Notes under the pieces: generated by a model
The model's database searches: none
What the model was told of the DNA's origin: nothing
Seen by the model: only the letters and a program-made list of their open reading frames with translations
NCBI GenBank assembly: GCA_027559495.1
Contig: JAMXSV010000024.1
Coordinates: 1,798,001 to 1,862,000 of the forward strand
From: Aurifilum marmelostoma
Taxonomy: Eukaryota; Ascomycota; Sordariomycetes; Diaporthales; Cryphonectriaceae
Direction: 5' to 3'
Length of the DNA: 64,000 nucleotides
In this document: positions 45,306 through 57,600 of the stretch, piece after piece
Layout: each line of letters starts with the position of its first letter
Position numbering within the stretch: the stretch's first letter is position 1
Made by a program: the position numbers and the translations under genes

Positions 45306-47578
45306 GGTGACCTAGCAGTTACTGCCCTTTGATGAGAGCACAGAAGACCGTGAACGAGATTACTGAGAGGAATGCTGCGCTCGAGACAAGGTGTTTCTCA
45401 ATAACCCTTGAAAGACGTCTCTCCGGATGCTTTGACCTCAAGACGAATCTCATGTCCACGGCTGAGAACAAGGGCGATTTGTGGGATAATTATGGCCTGG
45501 GATATCAAGATCAAGATCGCCCCTTGTTCGAGGGCAGACGACATGTCGAGGATCAGGCCAAACTGAGATCCTTGATATTCCACAAAATCGATCAAAAGGA
45601 CATCACACAAACTTGATCGATCTGTTGACCAACAGACTTACTTTCCCCTTGCGTCCCAGCTTGAGTACATCCCAGGCGCCACTTGTGAGGCATTTCGAGG
45701 AGAGGCAGGGAGTGCCCGACCAGAGCAGACGTAGACAGCAGAAAGTACTAGTCGCCTTATGTCAATCACACTGCGCACACAGGTCGACCACGTCGGCCGC
45801 CAGGAGCATGGTCTTTTTGCGCCAGCTCAAGCAAGTCGGGTCAAGGCAAAGGCCAGCGAGGAGGTTGCGGTTCTGGACGGAAGCCATAGGCTCTCGCTCT
45901 CTGATGGCGCATGAAGTCGTCTCCTCTCGCAGCGCACTCGTCGGACCCGCCGTCCATGCCTTCCCTTCCAAGTCCCCCAGCATTCTGTCCCCCAGTGTTT
46001 ATTTCTTGGGCTGACTGTGGTGTCTCGAGGATTCTCGTTTGGTCTAGTCCTAGGCTTCTCCCTCTTTCTTCGAGACAGTAGCCGTAGAGACATACACTTG
46101 GCCGTCGGAAAGGGAAAAGGCTCGGCATTAAGCCCACCTATGGGATCTCGATCCTGCTAGAGTCCCAGGAAGAGGTACATGAGTACATACAGGAATCTGG
46201 CATGTCGAGGGGCAGAGAGATGTGATCATGTCTGTTGTAGTGGCTGGGATGGAGACGCCCGACTATGGAGAGGGGGGAGGGGGGGTTCAAAGCATGACAC
46301 AGAAAACCCCTCCCCTTTGTGCTGGAGTGTCCGTTGGTCTGCTCCAAGGCGTGTGTCCTCGAGAGTGATCAACGGACCTGGCCAATAGCCACCAGGTAGC
46401 ACCCGAGTCCGGCTGCTTACTGGCCCCGACAGTACGGGCCGCCTCGTGCGGTAATTTTCTTCAGAATCCTTCGCCTCTGCCCCTGGCCCCAGCTAGCAGT
46501 GGCAAGGTGGCAGAAGTTCTGAGTTCGAGACGGCGCTTGCACATCAGCTATTGTGCGCAAAGGAGAGGGGGGGAGAGGGGGGGCGGCGGGCGGCGTACCT
46601 CCACACATGTGGCAAGAAGTTTGTGAAAGTCGCAGCTGTCAGAAGCATGCCGGCAGAGTGCTTAGCTCCAACCAGACAACCATGTCTGTTCGTTTCCCCA
46701 TTGCGACACCTTTGTCGGCACTAATGCGAGGGCATCCGGAACGGGACGAATGGTTACAGCAGGTGTGGGCGGATATCGACGTGAGGGGTCCAGGCGAGGT
46801 TCTGATATCTACGGCAAGATTGAGGTTGCACGAGACTTGTCCCAGGGGAGCAGGCACAGTCTCTCCATGTTACTGTACTTAGCTAATGTGGTGCAGCATG
46901 TGTGCGGCGCTCGGAGGTCCTAGGACGGCCTGAACGCCGGCGGTTCTTTTGATCGTTCAGCGCGCAACGACGGGAGATCTTCTAGTGCTCGCGTAGGCGA
47001 GATGTGGCCCTATCACATCGAGAGTGATCCGATCAAGTGGTCTTTTTATTTGTCATTCCTCATTTCATTTTGCTTTGCTTGTTCATCTAAGCTTTAAAAC
47101 GAGGCGAGGGGCAAAAGAAGAAAAAAAAAAAGGGGGACTCTTTCAACCCCCAGGCTGATGATGTTGGTAGAGGGACCCCCGATAATTACATCCACCAATA
47201 TTGGATGTCCCTGCAAGAGCCTGCAGCAAGCTGCCATGTCTGTACATGTAGAGAGGTCACATCAACTGGAGGCTGTGGTCGAGACTCCCCCGCTCGACTT
47301 GGGGGGGGGGGGGAGGGTGGTATTTTCCTTTTTCCCCTCCGTTCCAGGATGACTATCTGCATGCATGTGTAACGGAGATAGACAAGAAATGCGGCGGCGT
47401 CGTCACTTTCGTTATCTATAGGCGAGGTCCATCCCGTGCCTCTTCCAGTCCTTTACTCTTGTTTCTCAACTCTTTGGCGGCGGCGGCAGCAGCAGCAGCA
47501 GCAGCATCTCCAATATTGTTGCAGAGATAGCTTTTTGAATCTTATCTTCCTAAGTATTACACCCAGCTCCTCCTTACT
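45306..47578. other. Divergent intergenic region, no gene seen
   Basis: Separates the minus-strand SAT4-type gene from the plus-strand permease gene. Only short ORFs without recognisable content. It contains G runs near 46267 and 47307 and a GGC/AGC triplet stretch (about 47477-47506) about 75-100 bp before the permease ATG. Confidence 0.4.
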
Positions 47579-49657
47579 ATGGTTGCTGATGGTAATACCG
47601 AGTCCGAGAGGGCTTCTATATCGGTCATGGAGCAGAACAAGATATCCCCTACGGAAAAGTCGAGTTCCGAGAAGTCGGTTTACCAGGCATCCCTCATCGA
47701 CAGACAGACCAGGACGAGGAGGCTCTTTTCCATGTCGCAGCTATTCGCCTTCTCCATCGTTTACTTGGGAACATGGTACTCGGTTGCTATGTATGAGATA
47801 ACCCCCCACCCCCCCGGGGGAATGCTGCACAACTAAGTTGTGTATACAGATCGAATACGTGGCTGACTTGCTCTAATGTTGCTGCTTTCTTACAGGAATA
47901 TGTACTTTGCTCTGGCAAACGGTGGTCCTGCAGCTTGGTTCTGGAGTTATCTCATTGTCGCCGCGTTAGTCGAGCCCTTGATCATCCCAGCAATGATTTA
48001 TCTGCCTTTTATAATATCACCTTTTTTCCTCCAACAAAGTATCAATGCTGAGATGGAAACATGCGAGCAGCGGCGTGCTCTGCCAGGCAGCAACCTTTGG
48101 CGAGCTGGCGTCGATCCAGCCCATCGCAGGCGCACAGTACTACTGGACGTGGAACTTTGCCCCTGCGGGCTCCAGGAGGTTTCTCACCTGGATCCAGGGC
48201 TGGGCGACCTGGGCGGGCTACATCGCGCTCCTGGCGAGCTGCATCAACGGGCTCACGGTGATGCTCGAGGGGATGATGGAGCTGAACCACGGCCTCGCGG
48301 CCTCGGGCTGGCACACGGCCCTCATCAACATGGCCGTCCTCCTGCTGTGCGCGGGCGTCAACGTCTTCGCCTTCTGGCTGGTGCCGTGGTTCGAGCTCCT
48401 GTCGGGCGTGCTCAACATCTGCCTGCTCGTCGTCTTCCTGGTCGTGCTGTGGACGCTGTCGCCGCGCAACAGCACCGAGGTCTTCTTCTCCAGCGAGATC
48501 TCCTCGGGCTGGGATAATTCCTACGTCTCGGCCAACATTGGCTCTCTGTCTAACATCTTTGTGTTTCTCTGTGGGTTGTGTCCTTTGCAGGTCCTTATCT
48601 GCAAGCCAAGCTTGCTGACTCTGAGGGGGGGCTGATCTGCAGGTTTTGAGGGTATCATTCACCTCGGTGAAGAGACCCGTAATGCGAAGACGGTGGTGCC
48701 CAAGGCCATGTTCTGGTCTATGGTGATTAATGTGTCGCTGGGTCTCATCATGATCATCACTTTTGGGGTATGCATGTCTTTTTTTTTTTTTTTTTTTTTT
48801 TTAACACACACTCACAGAGAGAGAAAGACCCATGAGTCTTGGTAGTGTGAGACTTGCAGCTAGCTAACTGTGAAGTTCCTCCCATCTAGATCTGCATGCC
48901 CTCTGTCGATACCCTTCTGAACTCATCCAGCCCTCTCGTCACGATCCTCCTCAACACGACTGGGTCGGAAGCGGCTACTACAGCCATGGTGGCCGGGCTG
49001 GCGGTGTTGTCCGTCTCCGGGAACATGGCGCTGGTGTCTTCTGTGTCCCGATTGACGTGGGCCTGGGCCCGAGACGGAGGTGAGCACCGCATCTTACTTG
49101 TGGCATGGGAGACGGATGCATCCTCTCGGCACCACGATTCCCATCCGTGTCGACTAACCACCTGGTCCAACCTCGCAGGCCTCCCGCAGTACTTTGCCCA
49201 CGTCGACGCAAGACACCGCGTCCCCGTGCGCGCCATCGCCATGGTGTGCGTCCTCGTGGCCCTCCTCTCGCTCCTCAACATCGGCAGCGGGACCTACATC
49301 GCCTTCAGCGCCATCACCTCGCTCTCGTCCATGTCCATCTACCTGAGCTACATCATCGTGCTGGCCTGCATGCTGCGCGCGCGCCTGGCCGGGGCGGTCG
49401 AGCTGGGCCGCTGGAACCTGGGCGCGCGCCTGGGCGCCGCCGTCAACGTCGCGGGCCTGGTGTACACCGCGTACGCCATCGTCTGGCTGCCGTTCCCCAA
49501 CTACCTGCCCGTCACGGCGGCGAACATGAACTACAGCGGGCCTGTGCTGGGGGCGGTCCTGGTCTTTGCTGTCTCCCTCTGGGTCGTGCGGGCTCGGACG
49601 CAGTGGGATGGGCCGAACAGGGCGGTTGTGGACTTTGTTCTGAAGAATGAGTCCTGA
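47579..49657 (+). CDS. APC-family amino-acid/choline/GABA-type permease
   Basis: Six exons: 47579-47790, 47896-47964, 48071-48570, 48643-48767, 48890-49079 and 49179-49657. They sum to 524 aa in frame. The N-terminal 50 residues are hydrophilic. Family signatures: 'FGELASIQPIAGAQYYWTW' (end of TM2 in fungal APC permeases), 'FEGIIHLGEETRNAKTVVPKA' (the conserved cytoplasmic loop) and 'SRLTWAWARDGGLPQYFAHV'. About twelve hydrophobic helices fit. The closest known groups are the yeast Hnm1/Uga4-type transporters, which carry choline, GABA or amino acids; the substrate cannot be set from sequence. Exon 2 ends at an unusual GTTAGT donor, chosen because it alone joins 'YLIVAA' to 'GVLCQAATF'. The 99-nt intron 49080-49178 has no in-frame stop, so its retention would insert 33 residues. 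Confidence 0.86.
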
Positions 49658-50274
49658 GTGGGAGGAGGGGAAAGTGATGGAGGGAAGGGCTGCTCCTGTC
49701 CTTGTCTGTTGGGAGGGGAGGATAGATGATGGGACCTTCAAAGGGGTTGGTAGGAAATGGTATTTCATCTGGATACAGAAAGAGAAACAGGTTATATATA
49801 TATATACGAGAAAGACTGAGAGAGAGAGAAAAACGGGGGGGGGGGGGCGGAGACTGAAACTTCATCCAGCTATGCTTATAGACTATTTGTGTGTGTATTT
49901 ACATTCGTCGGTAGTGGACACTCGTTTCAGATGTCCTATAAGAAGTCCTTACTTCGAAGCTCTATGATCAGAGATAATATATGAATAAAGAATGAATATA
50001 TATACGGGCACTGAAGAACGATTTCAATGCATAGCAACCTTGATAGATCTCCATCTAGCTTGTCCACCTCAGTAACCTATGCTATATCCATTTTGCTTTT
50101 TTACAGAAGCATACCAAATCACCATCTTACTACAGTACCCCAGGAGATACACCGCCTTGTTAGCACTGACTATCTACAGCACAGTCTCCACACTCAACAG
50201 CACTTTGATTCGTGCAAAGTCCGGCTTCAGGCCAAGTCGGAGGGGACGCCGCGCGAGAGGCACGCCAGAGGGGC
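49658..50274. other. Intergenic spacer
   Basis: Contains TA/AG dinucleotide stretches near 49793-49835 and a G run near 49837-49847, probably within the permease 3' UTR. No gene supported. Confidence 0.4.
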
Positions 50275-51231
50275 GAGGGCAGAATACCCTACGCTGCCGT
50301 CTCGTATGAATGGGGTGATATCACCCTGAAGCCCACGAGACGCATCAAGCTCGGAACGGGGTCCTGTACGACCATGACATCTTCACGAGAACATCTGGGA
50401 CTTGCTGGACCAGATCCAGAAGAGGCCCGGGGTGGCGCAGATACCTCTTCTGGACGGACCGTCTCTGCCTCGACCAGACCTCGACGGCCGAGAAGAACGA
50501 GCAAGTGCCTCAAGCTGCAAGTCTTCGTACCGCGTGGACCGGCTGTACGGGCTCCTGGGGCTCATTGCACACCAGGATCCAGGGCTGCGATCCTTGATCG
50601 GGAATCTTGCTGTGGACGTCGACAAGCGGCCAGACATGGTCTTCTGGGACTTTATGTTTGTGTTCTGCCAGAGGACCAAGAGCATCTCGCAGTTCTGGAC
50701 CCATCTGAGGCGTGTGCTCGGGTGCTTCTCCAAGACAGTTCGGTAAGCGGCACCAGCATATGGCGCGATAATCATGCTGGGCACTTTCATGGGCTTGCAC
50801 AGAGCCCTAAGGAAGGCTACGTTTCAGCATACAGAACACCAGACCGTGAACCCTGAGATCGGGACCGCAAAGATCGCCCTGCTGCTGCTCCTCCTCCAGG
50901 AAAGCGCCGGCTTTGCTCCGGATACTTGCCGAGCTGGAGTCTCTGCAGCCGCAAGATCGGTGGCGCTGTGGCGCACATCGACTCCATCGCGAGGAGGCGC
51001 AAGGTGCAACCCATGCAGGATACAGTGCTTATGCAAGTGGCGAGGCTGGCCCGACATGTTGCTCGCGGGACGAGGAGTGTGAAGAGGGGCCCATGGATCT
51101 TGAAAGTGACTTGTGCGAGACTGCGGATCAAGTTCTCCTTCACGCATCCAGAGAAGGCCTTTGGTCGGCTGTCCCTGGAGTCAGTTGGTGGCGATTACCA
51201 ACACTCGGATGAGCCGAGCTTGCCATCTTGA
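50275..51231 (+). pseudogene. HET-domain (heterokaryon incompatibility) gene relic
   Basis: HET-family pieces appear in order but in different frames. 'YAAVSYEWGDITL' starts at 50290 in one frame. A segment reading Glu-Asn-Ile-Trp-Asp-Leu-Leu begins at 50387 in a second. A Trp-Thr-Asp-Arg-Leu-Cys-Leu-Asp-Gln block followed by Glu-Lys-Asn-Glu-Gln-Val begins near 50433 in a third. 'YRVDRLYGLLGL', which normally lies well downstream of the HET core, then follows almost directly, implying an internal deletion near 50510. A C-terminal part continues to about 51231. Intact HET genes trigger cell death when unlike nuclei fuse; this copy cannot encode a full protein as read. There is no ATG near the start in frame. 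The several frame changes plus the deletion indicate real decay, unlike the single-base breaks in other genes of the window. Confidence 0.7.
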
Positions 51232-53042
51232 TTGTGCTCGTCTGTCGGGAACACAGGTTCTCTTCATCAAGTATTGCATAAGATTATACTCTAAGAGTTT
51301 TGAATACGTTTGTGCTGTAGACGAACACCAGGTTTGGATAAAGACCCATCCACCTGAGCAGAAGACCATCCTCCGCTTATTGTTCACGCCAGGCGGCAGA
51401 GAGACCTGAGCGTTTGCCAAGGCGGATTGCCCGTGTGGGAAGAGGAATCGGTGGCTTGTTGTACTTAACACACTGGCCTAGGATCTGCATACTCCAGGTA
51501 AGGAAAGAAAAGAAATAAAGACCGAGCGAAGTTCGGCACCCTTAGCTCCTACAAGCATAACGCCCAGGGGGGAGTCGCTTGAAGCGCATACGGTAATTAC
51601 AAGATGACGATGAGAAGAAAAGAGAAAGCACAAGAAGACAAAAAAGGATGGCGGGTCCAGTGCGACAAGTCAGTCAGCCTTGGGGGTTGGTCCCACGGAA
51701 ACAGACCCACCCGAGAGGAGCCCATGTGGGGGGGGGGGGTCCTCTCTGAAGGATCCAGCCTGTCCTTGCACTTGGGACTTTCAGCTGCTTGTGGCGTCCA
51801 TACATCGGTCCATTACTTCTAGTGAGAGTACATCTCTTCTCCAATTGCGGCTGACGACCCGGATCCTGTGACCCAGCACAGCAGCGCACGCACCTGTTTT
51901 CAGCTCTATCTTTAGGGCTGCGCAGGACCGGGTTTCTTTTTCCCTCTCTCTCTCTCTCTTGTCTGCTCTTTGCACAGCCCCTTGGGTCTTTCGGGTGTGT
52001 CCTTCTCATTGGCCTGCTCGCCGATTCCTCACGCAACCTTGACCTCGAGCCGGACCAAGGCACAGTGGGCAGTACAGTATTGTACCGTAAGCGGTCTGTT
52101 TTTCTGTTCTTTGTTGGAAAGACCAGAAATACAACCTCAGCTCTGTCGGCTCTTGACTTATCCGCCGTCGACAAGCCCTGGAGGGACCTGTGTTGAGACC
52201 TTCTGACAGTGACCAAAGACGACTTGCGAGAAGAATGTCTTGTGGTGTGTCTCGTCTATTTCCATCATACCAGTCAGACCAGACCGCCAACTCTTAGGAA
52301 TTCCGGCGAGAGAAGAGCCAGAAACGGGCCATGGCCAATCTCATATTCACACGGTAAGGAGGCAGAAGGAAGAAAAAAAAAAACGAAAAAGATCGACGTC
52401 TGTCTTTTTGTTCTTCCCATGGATCAGTGATCCATTCATTCTTTCCGGCAAGATTGACCACTTCTCCCGATCCCATCGAGGGGGTGGTTTTTTTGTGCTT
52501 GTGCCTAGTTCGCTTTCTTATGTTGGCTGCCTAGCTCTCTCCCTTATTTCCCCCAGGTGGATCACCTGGATTCGCGGTGGTCTTGTTCGCTGTATCTCTG
52601 CTCTCTCTCTCGTGGTGTGTCTCTGAGCTGCTGCGCCACCTGGAACCCCGTCGACCGGCCATCCGCAGCCAGGACCGCCTTACATGGCAGAGGATCAAGT
52701 ACCTTTATAAAGAGAGAGAGAGAGAAAGAGAGAAAAAGAGGAGGCAAGACAACAAAAGAGAGTTCAGTAATAACGTGAGGCTTCACCAGCTTAGTGGCTC
52801 TCTGGTCATCCATAATATTTATTCTTCCTCTGCCCGTGAACCAACGTTTTCTTTCCTCCACCATCTGAGAAATCTTTTTCTCTCTCTGACATTTTCTCTT
52901 TTTTTTTCTTCTTCTTCTTCTTCTTCTTCTTTCCCTTCCCCCCATGTCACATTTATCTGTTCTAGTGGATAAGGATATCCAGAAACAGAAAAAAAGAAAC
53001 AAGAAGGATACCAAGAAGACCAGAAAACACAGCAACCCAAAC
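51232..53042. other. Spacer and leader upstream of DUF7053 gene
   Basis: No gene supported in 1.8 kb. It contains a G run near 51729-51737, CT tracts near 51941-51960 and a TTC triplet stretch at about 52900-52930 close to the next gene, the usual pattern of a fungal promoter and 5' leader. Confidence 0.4.
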
Positions 53043-54562
53043 ATGTCCAAGAGAACCGTCTTCACGACCATCAGCCCGCTGCCGGCGGGCGTGTCCCGCG
53101 AGGTGGTCGTCGACTTCCTCCACAACCACACCGAGATGATCGACCTCAACCCGCTCGTGATAGAGCGGCACCCCATCGAGCCCCCCCGAGGCCGCCGGCC
53201 CGGACGAGCAGGGCTGCGTCTGGTACTCGCTCACGGACAAGATCGACTACCTCCCCGGGGGCAAGGTCACGGGCGACGTCAGCTACACCTGCGCCTTCCA
53301 CGACCTCCCCGCCGGCATCCAGACGCACTGCCGCGCCCCGCTGGGCGTCGACATCCGCAACAGGTGGACCCTCAACGGCACCCTGCCCGGCGAGCCCCCC
53401 GAGCGGCCCGAGCTGGGCCTCGGCGCCCCGGCCAGCGGCCTGTACCTCCGCGAGGACTGCGACCTGCGCTGCAACATCCTCATGACCGGCTTTGTCAAGA
53501 AGAACCTGAAGAAGTCGCACGCCGCCCTCGTCGACAGGCTCGTCGAGAAGGCCCGCGCCGCCTCCGCCGCAGTAGCGTTCCCGTCATTATCAACATCATC
53601 ATCATCATCATCACCAACAACATCCCAACAAGAGAACGTAGCCGGGCCCCCCGCCTCGCCCGCCTTTATCCTGCCCCTCTCGCCGCCCCTCTCGCCACCG
53701 AGGCAGCACAGCCCATCTCAGATCACCACCTCGAGCACCTCTACCCGCACCCACACCCTGCCCCGCAAGCCCGTCCAGACCCCGTCACCACCGCCGCCGC
53801 AGATCACCAGCTCTCCGCCGTCGCCCTTCTACCTGGAGGACCAGACGAGCAGCCCTTCCCCCGCCTCCTCAGCACGACCTCCCCACGGCAGCGGCGTGCG
53901 CACCGCAGCCGCCACCAAAACTAGACAGCGTGCAGGCCCAGGTCCACGCACAGCTCTACGCCTCGTGCCCCTCGGCCCTCCGCGCGCCCGTCCGGGCCCC
54001 AGCCGCCCGCCAGAGAGCGACCTCCACATCCTCAATACCAACAACAACCATGACACCACCACCACCTCCTTCCTACGCCCCGCCCGAACCCCCAGCAGCA
54101 CGCTCCCACCTCCACAGCCCCCTAAACGTCCCCCCGCCCCTGCGCATCCGCGGCTCCTCGGTCGGCTCCGCAGGCAGCTACCGCCCGGCGGCCGGCGCCA
54201 CACCCTTCTCCTCCTCCTCCTTCTCCCTCTCGACCAGCAGCGAGGCCCAGCACCCGGACTACCCGCACCTGAGCCCATACTGCTCCACCGACGGCAGCAG
54301 CTCGCCCGACGACGACGACGACGACGACGACGACAACCCCCTGCCGCGGACGCCGCCGCCGCCCCTGCTGCCCGTCGTGGCCGGGCTGGGTGTCGTGGGT
54401 GGTGGTGCTGCTGCGGGGAGGGAGCAGGAGGAGAAGGAGGTCGTTGTCGACGACGACGACGGCTCTGATTTCCCTGCGGCGCTGAGGCCTGGTAGTGGTG
54501 GTCTGAGCGGCGTGCGTTTCAGCGGGCGGCTGGATGGACCGTTTGTTGCGGAGCTGAATTGA
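53043..54562 (+). CDS. DUF7053 domain protein (frame broken by homopolymer indels)
   Basis: Starts 'MSKRTVFTTISPLPAGVSRE' at 53043. The DUF7053 core continues with 'HTEMIDLNPLVIERHP', then after a C7 run (53181-53187) the frame moves by one base. The family sequence resumes as 'VWYSLTDKIDYLPGGKVTG', 'VSYTCAFHDLPAGIQTHC', 'WTLNGTLPGEPPERPELG' and 'MTGFVKKNLKKSHAALVDRL'. A second +1 shift is needed between about 53860 and 53930 to reach the C-terminal frame, which ends 'RFSGRLDGPFVAELN'. If both are sequence errors the protein is about 505 aa. DUF7053 proteins occur across ascomycetes and have a START/SRPBCC-like look; no function is established to my knowledge. The second half is disordered, Ser/Pro-rich, with a nine-Asp run. 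No splice sites could explain either shift. Confidence 0.8.
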
Positions 54563-55109
54563 GGGAGGGGAGGAGGAGAAGGGGGCAGGCATGAAAGCGG
54601 CGGCGTCTATTCGTTCTTTTTTTCTTTTCTTTTTTTTTTTTTTTTTTTTTGTGTAGCATTTTCAGTCTGGATACCCCCCATCATTCGTTGAATTGATTAT
54701 TTATTTTTTGCATCTTTCTCTTTTATGTATACTTGTAAATCTATCTGGTAAAGATTGCATCCGAAAGTCATTATTACTCGGAAATCCTGCAGCACTAGAT
54801 GAGAAAGAATGTAATTCTTTTCTTTTAATAAAAAAACAATTAATAAATCACCCAATCAGTACAAGTCAAGGTATATATCAAGCCCTGAGCATCACTATCT
54901 ACACTGAAATGAAGTCCTAAGAATAAACCAACAAGGAATTATCCCATGCACATTACGCATGTCAACAACACCTTCTTCTCTCTGCCTTTTCCTTTTCCTT
55001 CCCTCCTCAAAGATTCCACCCCCCCCTCCCCATATCCCATTATCCGGCCCCCCCAAAAAAAGGTCCATCTCCAAGATACAAGGCCCCGTTCCGCTTGCCT
55101 CCCCCCTCC
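54563..55109. other. Convergent intergenic region
   Basis: Lies between the 3' ends of the DUF7053 and GPI-protein genes. It holds a T run of more than 20 near 54627-54650 and AATAAA-like sequence near 54828. No gene supported. Confidence 0.4.
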
Positions 55110-55736
55110 TTACAGGACCATGGCAGCGAGACCAGCCATACCAAGAACGCCAGCCATGGCATGCTGCTGCTTATCAGCAGCACCGGTGACATACGCGATG
55201 GGAGCGGCCTGGGCCTTGGTGGCCTGGACATAGGCGGTGGCTGCGCTACCTGCACCTCCAGCAGCCCCGGCGCCGCCGCCTGCACCAGCTGCGCCAGAAC
55301 CAGCACCGCCTGCACCAGCTCCAGTGGAACCACCATATCCCGAGTTCTTGAACCAATCCCCCCTCCCGGTCAGTTACATGTTGTTTCTTTCTTCTCTCTC
55401 TTTCAAAAAACAATGCTTTGGGGGAAAGAAAAAAGAAGAAAAAAAACATACCCAGCCGGCCGCCACGGTGCAAGGACAGTTGGTAACAGTAATCGTCTCA
55501 TAGGCGGTAGTGGCCGTGTAGTACACATCATTGTACGTAAACACCGTAGGCTCGGGGCACACGGTCGTGAACCAGTCGACGACGGCCCAGTCGTCGGCCA
55601 TGCTGCTCGAGGCCGGGGGAGGAGGTGGCGGCGGCGGTGAGCTCGAGGCCGCCACGACGAGCGGCGTCACCTGGGGCGCGTCGGCAGCCACGACGGCCGC
55701 GGCCGCGAGGGTGGTCATGAGGGTCTTGGTCTGCAT
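55110..55736 (-). CDS. Small GPI-anchored cell-surface protein
   Basis: Two exons: 55736-55452 and 55346-55110, with intron 55347-55451 (GTATGT...CAAG). About 173 aa. A signal peptide, 'MQTKTLMTTLAAAAVVAADA', leads into a Pro/Ser stretch with eight prolines. A mature domain follows, 'TVCPEPTVFTYNDVYYTAT' and 'TVTNCPCTVAAGW', with three cysteines. Next comes a Gly/Ala-rich linker and a C-terminal hydrophobic tail, 'AMAGVLGMAGLAAMVL', preceded by small residues, as expected for GPI attachment. The 'TVCPEPTVFTYNDVYYTAT...TVTNCPCT' layout is common in ascomycete cell-wall mannoproteins. Location at plasma membrane or wall is inferred; no enzyme motif is present. Confidence 0.82.
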
Positions 55737-55982
55737 CTTGGGGAGCGATGGGATCTTCCAAGGTGATAGAGTCTGTACCTGACGAGGAGAGCAGATGAGG
55801 ACAAAAGAGAGAGAGAGAAAGAAAGTGTGTGTGAGTGAGTTAGTGCTCGTGGATGATGGTGGGAAGAGAACCAAACAGCATCTTTCTCAGGGAGAAGACA
55901 TCTTCCTCTTCTTATACTCGCACGACAACGCGTATCATCAAGAGGAATCTCAAGAAACCCAGACGCGAGAGCGAGACACATA

Positions 55983-56014
<32 letters not shown>

Positions 56015-56263
56015 CCAGGTGGCGTGCTGATCCTCTTGCTCCCGCCTGTCTCACGGAAAACCCAGGAAAGGGAAAAGAACACACAAAAAGAGAAGAAGAA
56101 ACAGACAACATCACGCGACGATCCCTTCTGGAGAATGAAGAGATCCCGTGGTGTGGGTGAAACCTGCGCGGCGTTTCGAGCCGCTCGAGGCGAGGTTAAG
56201 TGGCAAGATGTCAGCCGTCTCTTTAGCTGTTTGCTTAATTACTTCACATTGTCATAGGGGAAC

Positions 56264-56264
<1 letters not shown>

Positions 56265-56306
<42 letters not shown>
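56265..56306. repeat. Poly(A) tract of 42 bases
   Basis: A run of 42 A on the plus strand with no interruption. It is the longest mononucleotide run in the window. It may be simple slippage or the tail of a retroposed sequence; no obvious source gene lies upstream. Confidence 0.9.
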
Positions 56307-56309
<3 letters not shown>

Positions 56310-57600
56310 CACACGCTTTGCGGGGAATACCGCGTCGAGGCGCGTCTGGGGCCAAAGAAAACTTGGTGGGTGGAATGGAGGGAGGGCAAGACGAGCCCGA
56401 TCAAGACCTGGCAGGCAGGTTTGATTCGCATTCCTCCAGGCCGCCCTGGCGCGATACTTACGCGACCTAGGCAATCAAACGCGAGAGGTAGCCTGGAATC
56501 TGTTGAAAAAGTATCTTGGCGATCCTCTGCTCCTCGTTCATCTCTTCAAGAGGCAGGTCTGCTTATATCTTTTTTTGTCTTTTCCTGGTTCACGTGTGTC
56601 GGCGAGGAGGCGAATGTGGCTGATGTCACCGGTTGGTTGGTTTGGATTTTGGTATCGTTTGCCCGCAACTGATTCATCGATATATACACACACACATATT
56701 CTCTCTTCCTCTCTTTCTTTCTTTGATGCTTGAAAAGACAGCCCCTTTACCCTTCGGCCCCGCCATGACGGGCAAGGTCAAGTTAGGGACGGTGTTCCTT
56801 CACTTCGACCCGTCCTGCACAGCTCTCTTGGCTTGGCCACCGAGATAGATGAATGTCCCAGGGTCTAATCTCGTCGAGGGGAAGACAGCCCTTCTCCCCC
56901 TCCCTTTTTCTCTTCTGCTTCATCGAATTCTTGTTCCAAAAGAATTAATGTCCGTCCGACCCCAGCCTGGAGCACACTCTAGAAAAAAGAAGAAAAAAAA
57001 ACCCCCCATCCACACGGCTAATGAATATTTCTCTTTCTTTCCCTTTCTTCATAAACCTCCCCTTTTGACCACCGACATGCAAAAGTAAGAAATGAAAAGA
57101 AAAGAGACTCCGTTGGCACCGTGCGTCAGCCTTGCTTAGTTGTTTGGTGTTCAACTGTGCAGTGACGAGGTCAAAACAAGAAAAAAGTGACCCACGCAGA
57201 TAATCAACGACAATCCTAAAAACCTCCACCCCTGCCTCCTTTCGTGCTCGCCTCTCCTTGGCGACATCTATAACCAGTCCGTTCGAAACGCCATCACTTC
57301 CAAAGCCCATGAAGAAAAACAAGAAGGCGAGAAGATAGAAAAAGAAACCAAAATAGCGCGACGCCGTGGCGCTGGATGCGAGCAGAGTTCCGGAAACATG
57401 GCGTAGGCCTGCCAATAAGTCCGGATCCAGGTTGATCTGTGTGTGGAGCGCCGAGTCGGTGATCCTGCATGGTGCACTGCCGTCGCTGTAATAGATAGAT
57501 GCAACTTCCCTAGGCTGCACACCTGCGTCTCCGAGGCGGGGATGGACCATCTGAGGACCATGTCGTGGGTTCTGGCGATATGTCGTCGGTGTGCAACCCA

